Part shown: positions 18,299 through 26,740 of the stretch, piece by piece
How positions within the stretch are numbered: the first letter of the stretch is position 1
Layout of the letters: each line of letters starts with the position of its first letter
Notes under the pieces: generated by a model
What the model was told of the DNA's origin: nothing
The model's input: the letters and a program-made list of their open reading frames with translations, nothing else
The model's database searches: none
Source of the DNA: Segetibacter sp.
Lineage (GTDB): Bacteria > Bacteroidota > Bacteroidia > Chitinophagales > Chitinophagaceae
Assembly (NCBI GenBank): GCA_028288485.1
Contig: JAQBNO010000110.1
Coordinates: 1-64,000, forward strand
Direction: 5' to 3'
Length of the DNA: 64,000 nt
Program-made: the position numbers and the translations under genes

Positions 18299-19318
18299 AT
18301 GAATTATTTCGAACCAGGCGGAGCTTTTATTACAGAAGGTGGTGAAACTTTACAAGGCCTAACCATAGCATACGACACTTACGGAACATTAAATCCGGAA
18401 GGAGATAATGTGGTTTGGGTGTGCCACGCCCTTACCTCCAATTCGGCGGTAACCGATTGGTGGCCGGGAGTGGTGGGAGAAAACACCGTTATCGACCCTG
18501 CAAAATATTTTATTGTTTGTGCTAACATTTTGGGTTCCTGCTATGGTTCTTCCGGGCCAACCAGTATCAATCCCAAAACCGGTCGTCCATTTTATAGCGA
18601 ATTTCCTGCTGTCACCATCAGGGATATGGTAAATGCACATATACTGCTGCGTCAACATTTAGGGATTGAAAAAATATTCCTGTTAATGGCCGGAAGCATG
18701 GGTGGTTACCAGGCCCTGGAGTGGTCAGTTATGGAAAAAGAAAGAATCGAAAATCTTTTTTTAATTACTACCTCGGCCGCCGAGAGTGCATGGGGTATTG
18801 CGATTCATACTGCACAACGATTGTCTATTGAAGCAGATGCTACCTGGGCAGAGCCAAGCCCGGATGCCGGCAAAAAAGGATTAAAAGCTGCAAGGGCCAT
18901 TGGAATGCTTACCTATCGTAATTACAAAATCCTGGTACAGCAACAAACTGATAAGGATGTGGACAAAACTGATAATTTCAGGGCATCATCTTATTTAATT
19001 TACCAGGGCGAAAAGTTGGCGAACCGCTTTAATGCACAAAGTTATTGGTTGCTTACCAAGGCCATGGACAGCCATAACCTTGCAAGGGGCCGCAATAAAA
19101 CGATCGAACAGGTGCTACAGTCAATAACACAAAAAACTTTGATCATAGGCATAACAAGTGACATTCTTTGCCCGGTCGATGAGCAAAAATATATTGCCAA
19201 CAATCTTCAAAATGCCACTTATATTGAAATAGACTCTTCCTATGGTCACGACGGCTTTTTGATAGAGTGCGACAAAATTTCCGGGCATCTTGAGGAGTGG
19301 ATCGCAGGAATTAGGTAG
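18299..19318 (+). CDS. metX: Homoserine O-acetyltransferase
   Basis: Acetylates homoserine with acetyl-CoA, the committing step of methionine synthesis in this phylum. The 339 residues form an alpha/beta-hydrolase fold. The nucleophile S133 sits in AGSMGGYQALEW; the other triad members are probably the Asp in SDILCPVDEQKY and the His in YGHDGFLIE. NYFEPGGAFITEGG and HALTSNSAVTDWW are typical family segments. Some MetX-like enzymes use succinyl-CoA, which I cannot exclude. With metZ close by on the other strand it forms a two-gene methionine module. Confidence 0.92.
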   Translation: MNYFEPGGAFITEGGETLQGLTIAYDTYGTLNPEGDNVVWVCHALTSNSAVTDWWPGVVGENTVIDPAKYFIVCANILGSCYGSSGPTSINPKTGRPFYSEFPAVTIRDMVNAHILLRQHLGIEKIFLLMAGSMGGYQALEWSVMEKERIENLFLITTSAAESAWGIAIHTAQRLSIEADATWAEPSPDAGKKGLKAARAIGMLTYRNYKILVQQQTDKDVDKTDNFRASSYLIYQGEKLANRFNAQSYWLLTKAMDSHNLARGRNKTIEQVLQSITQKTLIIGITSDILCPVDEQKYIANNLQNATYIEIDSSYGHDGFLIECDKISGHLEEWIAGIR

Positions 19319-19376
19319 TAGCTTTTTCAGGCAGTTCGGATTCTTTGTGGCGCTACGGTTGTCGGAATCGATCCCT

Positions 19377-19397
19377 CGCGACGTCACTTACTTGTAC
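19377..19397 (-). repeat. Degenerate dispersed repeat copy
   Basis: Minus-strand GTACAAGTAAGTGACGTCGCG, a mix of the two core types. It lies in the 19319-19622 gap after metX. The rest of that gap shows nothing except the queE promoter. Confidence 0.55.
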
Positions 19398-19610
19398 CAA
19401 ATATTTTCATAGCGACTTTTTACCTCATCCTCTTCCGATAGCCAGCGGAACCTTATCCTGAAGGAGAAGGAGGGCGGCCAAACGATATAAATTCGCCTTT
19501 TTGTTCTAACAATTCTGCTGTAGCCCCCAAATTGGGTACTATAATCGTTAAAATATCTTCAAACGCTTACCAACGTTTCGCGGGGTTCTCTTCCATGGTC
19601 TCAAATCATT

Positions 19611-19618
19611 TACTTTTG
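19611..19618 (+). promoter_or_regulatory. Candidate -7 element for queE (possibly leaderless)
   Basis: TACTTTTG fits TAnnTTTG and ends only 4 bp before the queE ATG, so transcription may start at or next to the start codon. Confidence 0.4.
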
Positions 19619-19622
19619 CACG

Positions 19623-20246
19623 ATGGATTTTGCTCCGACATCTGTTATAACCAGGCTTCCAGTTATGGAAGACTTCTACACTATCCAGGGAGAAGGATTT
19701 CACCAGGGACGTGCTGCTTATTTCATCCGTCTTGCCGGCTGCAATGTTGGTTGTTTCTGGTGCGATGTTAAAGAAAGCTGGGATGTAGACAATCATCCCA
19801 AAATAGCATTAGATGATATTGTACAAAAAGCATGTTCAGAACCGGGAAGACTGGCGGTAATTACAGGCGGGGAACCTTTAATGCATAACCTCGACGAACT
19901 TACATGGCGGCTACAATCCGCGGGTTTTGAAACGAATATTGAAACATCCGGCTCGTTCCCTATGAGCGGTAGCTGGAACTGGATCTGCGTATCGCCCAAA
20001 AAATTCAGACCCCCAACCCCTGAAGCACTTAGCCGTGCTAATGAGTTAAAGGTGATCATTTACAACAAGAACGATTTTGCCTGGGCAGAAAAACAGGCGG
20101 CAGAGGTCAATGAACGCTGTAAACTCTATCTTCAGCCTGAATGGGAAAGAGCAGCTATTATGACTCCCCTTATTATCGACTACATCAAACAAAACCCCCG
20201 ATGGGAACTAAGCCTGCAGATACATAAGTACATTAACGTGCCATAA
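19623..20246 (+). CDS. queE: 7-carboxy-7-deazaguanine synthase
   Basis: Radical SAM enzyme of queuosine (7-deazaguanine) synthesis that contracts the pterin ring of 6-carboxytetrahydropterin. The 207 residues match the family. The cluster cysteines are C40, C44 and C47 in AGCNVGCFWCDVKESW, a CxxxCxxC motif, and VITGGEPLMHN is the SAM-binding GGE motif. ETSGSFP and CVSPKKF are also family features. The other queuosine genes are not in the window. Confidence 0.93.
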   Translation: MDFAPTSVITRLPVMEDFYTIQGEGFHQGRAAYFIRLAGCNVGCFWCDVKESWDVDNHPKIALDDIVQKACSEPGRLAVITGGEPLMHNLDELTWRLQSAGFETNIETSGSFPMSGSWNWICVSPKKFRPPTPEALSRANELKVIIYNKNDFAWAEKQAAEVNERCKLYLQPEWERAAIMTPLIIDYIKQNPRWELSLQIHKYINVP

Positions 20247-20419
20247 AGCCGGGGTGAAAGGTCAAAGGTGACCGATAAACAATACGACCTATTTATACTT
20301 TACTTTTTTTACGTTTGACGTTTGACGTTTCATCTCTCACAACTCGGCTCTCACATAGCAATTTTAACAACGACAGTAAAAAAAGTTTTACGACCTTCAT
20401 TTCAATTCGAATTGATGAT

Positions 20420-22333
20420 ATGAAGAAAGTTTTCCTGGTGCTTTTCTGTTCCATTGCGTTAGGTTCAATAGCCCAATCTTATGATCCCGGTAAGGTAAAT
20501 AAAAAAGCAATTGATTTGTACGAAAGAGCGTTAGACAGGTTGCAAAATGACAAAGTAAACGAAGCGGTTGCCCTGTTAAATAAAGCCATCGAAATCGATG
20601 GACAATATATAGACGCAATTCTATCATTAGCCAGTGTTTATGGTGAGATGAAAGATTACAAAACGTCGGTCGAACAATTTGAAAGAGGCCGGGCTTTAGA
20701 CACAAATTATTTCCGCTTTTTTAACCTTCCTTATTCTATAAACCTCGCTGGCCTCGGCCGTTTCCAAGAGGCATTACAGGCAATAAACCAATTCCTTTCC
20801 GTTAACGAAATCAGTGGCCGAAGTCGCAAAAGTGGCGAGTATAGAAAACTTACCTACGAGTTTGCAGTTGAATATGCTAAAAAGCACCCCGCCGGCAGCT
20901 ACGTTTTTTCTCCTGTCAACCTCGGAGATAGCGTTAACTCCGACAAAAGCGAGTATTATCCTTCAATAACTATTAACGATAGTCTTTTTGTATTCACCCG
21001 CAGGGGCCAGGGTTTCCGGGAAGACTTTTTTGAATGTAATATTCTTGGTGACAAAAAATTTTCGAAATCTCAATTGATAAACGGCGATATAAACCTGGAG
21101 CCTTCTAAAGGAGCGATTAATATTTCGCAGGACGCAGAATGGCTGATTTTTGCCGGATATAATTTTCGGGGCGGATACGGCGAGTTTGACCTTTATATTT
21201 CATATTACACGCCAACGGGTTGGAGCGAACCTGAAAATCTTGGGAGGAATATTAATACTGAAAGCTGGGAAAGCTCCCCGAGTTTAAGTCCCGATAAAAG
21301 AGCATTGTATTTCAGCAGTAACAGGCCGGGAGGTTATGGCGGTAAGGATTTATATGTGAGTTACAGGCTTGCAAATGGCAGATGGGACCAGGCGGCAAAC
21401 ATGGGCCCAACTGTTAATACTGCCGGCGATGAACTTGCTCCTTTCATTCATGCTGATAATGCAACCTTGTATTTTACCAGTGACGGATTACCGGGTTACG
21501 GCAACAGCGACATTTTTCTTTGCCGCAAAGGCCCTAACAATGAATGGAGTATCCCTGAAAATATAGGCTACCCGATAAATACTATTGAAAGTGAAGGCAG
21601 CTTATTCGTTGCTGCAGATGGAAAAACTGCTTTTTATGCGAGTGACAGAAGTGACAGCCGCGGCGGCCTCGATTTGTACGCCTTCGAAATGAGGCCCGAT
21701 GTCCGTCCTGCAAAAACACTATATGTAAAAGGTAAGGTGTACGATGTAAAAACAAAGAAGGGGCTTCCCAGCGCAGTTGAGCTTATTGACAACAGCAACC
21801 GGAAAGCAGTTACGAATGTTCAAACCGACGAAACGGGTAATTACTTCATGACGCTTCCTACCGGAAAGGATTATACGTTTACGGTAAACAGGAAAGGCTA
21901 TTTGTTCTTCAGCGAATTGTTTCCACTAAGCAAAAGCAGCCCCGACAGTACCTATGATAAAGATATCCCTTTGCGACCTATTGAGTTAAATGCATCTCTT
22001 GTTTTAAAGAACATATTTTTCGAAATCAACTCTGCCCAACTACAACCTGTAAGCATGATTGAAATAGATAAGTTGCTGCAAATGATGGGAGAAAATCCAA
22101 CGCTGAAGGTGCAGATAAATGGATACACTGACAATGTTGGTAAACCTGCAGACAATCTTAAACTTTCAGCTAATCGTGCAAAATCTGTAGTAGACTATCT
22201 TGTAAGCAAAGGCATTAAGACGAGTCGGTTACTGTTCAAAGGATTTGGAGAAACCAAACCAATTGCCGACAACAAAACCGAGGCAGGACGAGCGTTAAAC
22301 AGAAGAACCGAGTTTGTAATTATCGGGCAGTAA
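20420..22333 (+). CDS. PorE-like OmpA family protein (TPR, PD40 propeller, CRD, OmpA)
   Basis: A 637-residue envelope protein. Seen in order: signal peptide (about 1-18, ending SIAQS), TPR-like helices (about 25-130, RALDRLQNDKVNEAVALLNKA), a WD40-like/PD40 propeller (about 190-410, with repeated SSNRPGGYGGKDLY and SDGLPGYGNSDIF type blades), a carboxypeptidase-regulatory-like domain (about 430-510) and a C-terminal OmpA domain (NGYTDNVG, ANRAKSVVDYL, NRRTEF) for peptidoglycan binding. This is the domain order of PorE, which anchors the T9SS to the cell wall. Bacteroidota carry several such paralogues, so the symbol is left open. The frame is open upstream to 20315, but ATG 20420 gives the signal peptide. 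Confidence 0.83.
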   Translation: MKKVFLVLFCSIALGSIAQSYDPGKVNKKAIDLYERALDRLQNDKVNEAVALLNKAIEIDGQYIDAILSLASVYGEMKDYKTSVEQFERGRALDTNYFRFFNLPYSINLAGLGRFQEALQAINQFLSVNEISGRSRKSGEYRKLTYEFAVEYAKKHPAGSYVFSPVNLGDSVNSDKSEYYPSITINDSLFVFTRRGQGFREDFFECNILGDKKFSKSQLINGDINLEPSKGAINISQDAEWLIFAGYNFRGGYGEFDLYISYYTPTGWSEPENLGRNINTESWESSPSLSPDKRALYFSSNRPGGYGGKDLYVSYRLANGRWDQAANMGPTVNTAGDELAPFIHADNATLYFTSDGLPGYGNSDIFLCRKGPNNEWSIPENIGYPINTIESEGSLFVAADGKTAFYASDRSDSRGGLDLYAFEMRPDVRPAKTLYVKGKVYDVKTKKGLPSAVELIDNSNRKAVTNVQTDETGNYFMTLPTGKDYTFTVNRKGYLFFSELFPLSKSSPDSTYDKDIPLRPIELNASLVLKNIFFEINSAQLQPVSMIEIDKLLQMMGENPTLKVQINGYTDNVGKPADNLKLSANRAKSVVDYLVSKGIKTSRLLFKGFGETKPIADNKTEAGRALNRRTEFVIIGQ

Positions 22334-22435
22334 ATAACCAGATTTGTAAGATTTTAGTGTATTATGAAGAGAAGTGTAGGTTGTAATTGATTTTGAAGGT
22401 TTTTGGGGACCAACTTCATTGCTGATATTAAACTT

Positions 22436-22456
22436 CGTTGCCACGCTCGCTTATAC
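22436..22456 (-). repeat. Dispersed repeat copy (GCGAGCGTGGCAACG variant)
   Basis: Minus-strand GTATAAGCGAGCGTGGCAAC closely matches the copy at 37220-37240. It lies between the convergent PorE-like and transglutaminase genes. Confidence 0.6.
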
Positions 22457-22592
22457 TGTAGATGCATCTTTGAACGTGGCAGTGTGCCCTAAGTTTGTCG
22501 AAGGGTCGCACTCTTCAACGTTTGTATCTTATTTGTACAAACTGAACGTGCTGTAGAATGAAAAGCGAACCACTTATTCCTTTGTACTAAGC

Positions 22593-23663
22593 CTATTCTT
22601 CAATACTCACTCTATATCTCATCGCAAGTTCACCGTTATAAATCACATTTAATTCTTTTGTTTGGCGAGACTTGATATCATACACATATGCTACTTTATT
22701 TCCGCTAAGAGTATATCTCGGTTTAAGCAGGTTACCTATATTTATGATGGAAGAGTTACCGGGAGTACTTTCAACAGCAACGGGTTTAAGTGATGCTACA
22801 ACATCTATTTCATTTTCATGTTCATCAGTTTCAAGTTCAAAAGAAATTTTACCTCCAACCTTCGACACGATTAAACCCGCTGCCGGTTTAAAAGATCTGA
22901 TTTTGTATTTTCTAAAAGCTGAAAATATATAGGGCTGATTATAGAATTGTTTAAGTGTAATTGGATTTGAAAGCAATGACCACTTATCCTCTAATGGAAA
23001 ATGGTCGTTGATGAGTTGATCAGCAGGCGTTAAAAAATAATACTCATCGTATTCCTTTTTAAAATTGGTTACCGCAGTATTCGAATAACCGCTTGCCCAT
23101 GTCGGGTCTAGCAAATACCATTGCTTGTCTATTTCAACTGCATTCCAGGCATGAATTCTTTTGGTTGGTTCCCCTATTGTGTCGGAATACCATCTGACAT
23201 AGCCAATAACTATTTCCGCTTTGATATCTGCGATCTCGCACAAGGTTTTAAAAAGCCGGGTATAACCGTCACAAATGGCAACTTTCTCTTTCAAAACTTT
23301 CTTTACTATATTGTCGTGATAGTTTTTATAAACGGTGGCACTATCTGGAAACCTGTGCGGCTGGAACAAACCATTGTAGATCTTATTTAAATTATAGTAA
23401 CCTTTTGTATCGTAAGCAATGTTTTCCGTAATCCATTTAAAGATTGATCTTACCTTTTCAGATTCAGTTGTATAGGTTGCAGTAAGATTTTGGGCAAGTG
23501 TATCGGGGGAACTGAAATGTACAGTTTTAACGGTGCTATCGATCGCTGTAAAATCGATTGAAGCGGGCTGGCTAATAACGCCGGAAGCAGTAAGAAGAAA
23601 AAAAACGAAAAGAAGTTTCTTAATTATCCTGCCAACAAAAAAATTCACTCTCCACTCATCCAT
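22593..23663 (-). CDS. Secreted transglutaminase-like domain protein
   Basis: A 356-residue exported protein with an N-terminal hydrophobic signal (about 13-31, ending ASGVISQ). The transglutaminase/cysteine-protease core holds the expected triad: Cys in KVAICDGYTRLF, His in KRIHAWNAVEI and Asp in YLLDPTWASGY. The region before it (KVRSIFKWITENIAYD) is the usual lead-in of the family. The C-terminal part (about 260-356) is beta-rich and unassigned. It is probably a periplasmic or surface protease or crosslinking enzyme; the substrate is unknown. It is convergent with the PorE-like gene. Confidence 0.85.
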   Translation of the reverse strand: MDEWRVNFFVGRIIKKLLFVFFLLTASGVISQPASIDFTAIDSTVKTVHFSSPDTLAQNLTATYTTESEKVRSIFKWITENIAYDTKGYYNLNKIYNGLFQPHRFPDSATVYKNYHDNIVKKVLKEKVAICDGYTRLFKTLCEIADIKAEIVIGYVRWYSDTIGEPTKRIHAWNAVEIDKQWYLLDPTWASGYSNTAVTNFKKEYDEYYFLTPADQLINDHFPLEDKWSLLSNPITLKQFYNQPYIFSAFRKYKIRSFKPAAGLIVSKVGGKISFELETDEHENEIDVVASLKPVAVESTPGNSSIINIGNLLKPRYTLSGNKVAYVYDIKSRQTKELNVIYNGELAMRYRVSIEE

Positions 23664-23881
23664 AATATGAAGTTAATATTACTTTACCGCCAAAAAGGAT
23701 GAACAGTTGCAAATATTTCTTAAGAAATTGATCGCTACCACAAAAGCGAATTGAAAAACAATGGCCTTGTTTTCAAAAAAAGACTAATAGGTCTTAGGTT
23801 TCTTTCAATACTCTTTTAATAAGGCACATTTACAACTTCATATTATTTTTATATCTTATCACTCTCAAAAGTTGATTGTTT

Positions 23882-24979
23882 ATGACCACCGACCTGCTTT
23901 ACCAAATTGCACTGACCCTCGTTCCTAATATTGGCGCAGTTCAGGCCAAAATACTGGTAGAGCACTTTGGCGATGCAGAAGGTGTATTTAAAGCGTCAAA
24001 AAAGGAACTTGAAAATATTGAAGGCATTGGTGATGTAAGAGCCACAAGTTTAAAATTATTTAGTCGCTTTACTATTGCGGAAAAAGAAATAGAATTTATT
24101 GAAAAATTTAAAATCGAACCACTTTTTCTGAAGGATGCAAAATATCCTAAGCGGGTTTTAAATTGCTACGACTCCCCTACCTTATTGTATTACCGGGGAA
24201 ATGTTGATTTGAATGCAGCGAGGATCATCAGCATCATTGGTACCAGGAATCATACGGAGTATGGCAAACAGGTAACCGAGCAACTGGTCAGCGAGTTACA
24301 AAGCCAAAACGTGTTAATTGTTAGTGGCCTTGCTTACGGTATAGATGCGATCGCTCATAAGGCTGCAATCAACAATAATATTGCAACAGTTGGCGTGCTC
24401 GCTCACGGATTAGACAGTATTTATCCGCCGGCACATGCAAGCCTGGCAAAACAAATGTCGTTGAATGGCGGGCTGCTAACAGAATTTAATAAAGAAACAC
24501 CACCTGACAGGCACAACTTTCCCAGAAGAAACAGGATTGTAGCAGGCATGGCCGATGCTACTATTGTGGTTGAAACTGCTATAAAAGGCGGAAGTATGAT
24601 AACTGCAGAACTAGCGAATGATTATAACCGCGATGTGTTTGCTTATCCCGGCCGGGTAACAGATAGCCGAAGCGCAGGTTGCAATTACCTGATAAGAACC
24701 AAAAAAGCGGTTTTACTTACCGATGCCCGGCAATTAATTGAAATGCTTGGCTGGAGTACTAAAAAGCCGAAAAGAAAAGAACAAAAAGAACTATTCATTT
24801 CTTTCACTGCCGATGAACAAGTATTGGTTGATATTTTAAAAGAAAAAGAAACAGTACATATTGATGAGATCTTTTTAAAAAGTGGTCTTACGAGCAGCAC
24901 TGTAGCGGCCGCCATGCTTAGTCTTGAATTTCAAAATGTATTGTCTTCTCTGCCGGGGAAGATGTATAGGCTTTTGTAA
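23882..24979 (+). CDS. dprA: DNA processing protein DprA
   Basis: Binds incoming single-stranded DNA and loads RecA in natural transformation. The 365 residues contain an N-terminal helix-hairpin-helix/SAM-like region (GAVQAKILVEHFGDAEGVF), the Rossmann core (IIGTRNHTEYGKQV, VSGLAYGIDAIAHKAA, NFPRRNRIVAGMADATIVVE, GSMITAELANDYNRDVFAYPG) and a C-terminal winged helix (about 300-365). All parts of full-length DprA are present. The ATG at 23882 is preferred over a TTG 6 bp upstream. Confidence 0.95.
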   Translation: MTTDLLYQIALTLVPNIGAVQAKILVEHFGDAEGVFKASKKELENIEGIGDVRATSLKLFSRFTIAEKEIEFIEKFKIEPLFLKDAKYPKRVLNCYDSPTLLYYRGNVDLNAARIISIIGTRNHTEYGKQVTEQLVSELQSQNVLIVSGLAYGIDAIAHKAAINNNIATVGVLAHGLDSIYPPAHASLAKQMSLNGGLLTEFNKETPPDRHNFPRRNRIVAGMADATIVVETAIKGGSMITAELANDYNRDVFAYPGRVTDSRSAGCNYLIRTKKAVLLTDARQLIEMLGWSTKKPKRKEQKELFISFTADEQVLVDILKEKETVHIDEIFLKSGLTSSTVAAAMLSLEFQNVLSSLPGKMYRLL

Positions 24980-25053
24980 GTCGGGAAGTGAGAAAATGTT
25001 GCAGGTTAACAAGTTGAAAAGTTGAGGGTGTGTTGGATGCACGGGGCGGTTTA

Positions 25054-25106
25054 GTACAAGAGTGCGACGCAACGATTTTCAATAGAATTCCCAAAGCCAG
25101 GTTCCA
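25054..25106 (+). repeat. Dispersed repeat copy, best preserved of the GCGACGCAACG type
   Basis: GTACAAGAG, then TGCGACGCAACG, then CAATAGAATTCC and GCCAGGTTCC. The downstream part matches the copy at 328-378. It lies between the convergent dprA and precorrin-2 dehydrogenase/TSUP genes. Confidence 0.8.
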
Positions 25107-25130
25107 AAAGAAAAACAACAACGGTTAAGG

Positions 25131-26603
25131 CTACAACAATATTCTTAAACTCCAGATTATTACCAGTACCCCCAACAAAATAAACGATGCTTTGCGGGGA
25201 AGCCTGCCCGCTAACCTTGCAGCAATAGGCGCTGCGATTAAACTACCTATTATTAACGCAACTATCACCTGCCAATGCGTTACGCCTAACAGGGCAAAAA
25301 AAGTTAACGCACTTGCAAATGTTACAAAAAACTCGGTTAAACTAACCGAACCAATAACAAACCGCGGGCTGCGTCCTTTTGTTATAAGTGTGGTGGTAAC
25401 AATAGGCCCCCAGCCGCCGCCGGCAAAAGAATCGAGGAAACCGCCAACCCCGGCGAGTAATCCATATTGTCTAAACTTTTTTTGTTTTTTACTTTCCCTG
25501 AACGCATTAATAAATATCCGGATACCTAAGAGCAAGGTATAAACTGCCATGATCGGTTTAAGATATTGAGCATGCGTGTTACCAAATTTTGATAAAAGAT
25601 AAGCTCCGGCAATTGCACCTATTACGCCCGGTATTACCAATATTTTAAACAACTTCCTGTTTACATTACCAAACTTATAGTGACTGTAACCCGAGGCTCC
25701 ACTTGCAAACATTTCGGCCGTATGAATGCTGCTGCTGATAGAAGCAAGATTAACACCCGAAGATAATAACAGGGTAGTACTGGTAACGCCATAGCCCATG
25801 CCTAAAGCTCCATCTACTAACTGTGCAAAAAAGCCGGCAAGAATCATCCAGTGAAAATTTGGATCGAGCGTTTGATAAAATTCTACAGTTGAATGCGCAA
25901 AACCTTTTAAAGGCACAAATGAAAAAATAAAATGGCCAATAAGCATAAGTGCAAAAACACTTACAGAATAGGTTGCAAACCGGCGCCAGTTTATATTCCT
26001 TTCGCCTCCTTCAGTTTCTACCAGAGTTTGAGTTATTGCGTTCAGCTTTTTTACCTTGGCAGCAAAGTCTCCCTGCAGGTTGTTTCGTATACTTTGAAGA
26101 TTGTCTAATAATTCATCAATTTCATTCGGAAGCGATTGGTTAAGCACTTCTTTTAATCTTTTGGCAGCGGTTGGAGATTTTCCATTAGTTGAAATAGCAA
26201 TTTTTAGATTGCCTTTTCTTACAACAGATCCCAGGTAAAAGTCGCAGAGGGCGGGTTTATCAGCAGCATTAACCAATTTTCCATGACTTTTTGCCTCATT
26301 ACTTATTGTGGCGCTGGCGACAGGATCATCAATGGCAACAATTACGAGATCTGCAGTGGCGAGATCGTTCGTTTCAAATGGTCTTTCATGTAAAACTATG
26401 TTCGTATTTTCTGCGGCAAGCTTTTTAACTTCATCGTTAATAGTAATACCAACTAAATTTATCTTAGTGGAAGGAGAATTGTGCAAAACCGTATTCAACT
26501 TCTCTAAACCGATATTTCCCCCGCCTACAATTAAAAGACGCATCTGCTCCAGCTTTAAAAAAACCGGGAACAAGTTGTTTACTTCTTTAGCTATTGTAGG
26601 CAT
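25131..26603 (-). CDS. Fusion of precorrin-2 dehydrogenase and TSUP sulfite/sulfonate exporter
   Basis: A 490-residue two-part protein. Residues 1-200 form a siroheme synthase N-domain: Rossmann motif RLLIVGGGNIGLEKL (about 22-36), NAADKPALCDFYLGSVVRKG, and ISTNGKSPTAAKRLKE; this part should oxidise precorrin-2 to sirohydrochlorin. Residues 205-490 hold about eight membrane helices of the TauE/SafE (TSUP) family, with LVDGALGMGYGVTSTTLL and the second repeat FAGGGWGPIVTTTLITKG. It is the last gene of the sulfur cluster, after cysI. Siroheme for CysI would be made by the first half. The second half may move sulfite or another sulfur anion. A terminator lies between it and cysI. Confidence 0.87.
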   Translation of the reverse strand: MPTIAKEVNNLFPVFLKLEQMRLLIVGGGNIGLEKLNTVLHNSPSTKINLVGITINDEVKKLAAENTNIVLHERPFETNDLATADLVIVAIDDPVASATISNEAKSHGKLVNAADKPALCDFYLGSVVRKGNLKIAISTNGKSPTAAKRLKEVLNQSLPNEIDELLDNLQSIRNNLQGDFAAKVKKLNAITQTLVETEGGERNINWRRFATYSVSVFALMLIGHFIFSFVPLKGFAHSTVEFYQTLDPNFHWMILAGFFAQLVDGALGMGYGVTSTTLLLSSGVNLASISSSIHTAEMFASGASGYSHYKFGNVNRKLFKILVIPGVIGAIAGAYLLSKFGNTHAQYLKPIMAVYTLLLGIRIFINAFRESKKQKKFRQYGLLAGVGGFLDSFAGGGWGPIVTTTLITKGRSPRFVIGSVSLTEFFVTFASALTFFALLGVTHWQVIVALIIGSLIAAPIAARLAGRLPRKASFILLGVLVIIWSLRILL

Positions 26604-26670
26604 AATTTATCTCTTTTTTGTGTTTCACCCTTCGGTAACGTTGATCACTGTTTTTTAGCCAGAAAGTTTC

Positions 26671-26718
26671 AAAAACAAAAAATAGCCGTTGCAACTTAAA
26701 TTTTTGCTTCGGCTATTT
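26671..26718 (-). terminator. Rho-independent terminator after cysI
   Basis: The arms AAATAGCCG and CGGCTATTT (26680-26688 and 26710-26718) close a loop of about 21 bases and are followed by T residues on the minus strand. It may lower read-through into the precorrin-2 dehydrogenase/TSUP gene. Confidence 0.7.
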
Positions 26719-26740
26719 ATTATTTTGACTGCTTCTTTTA

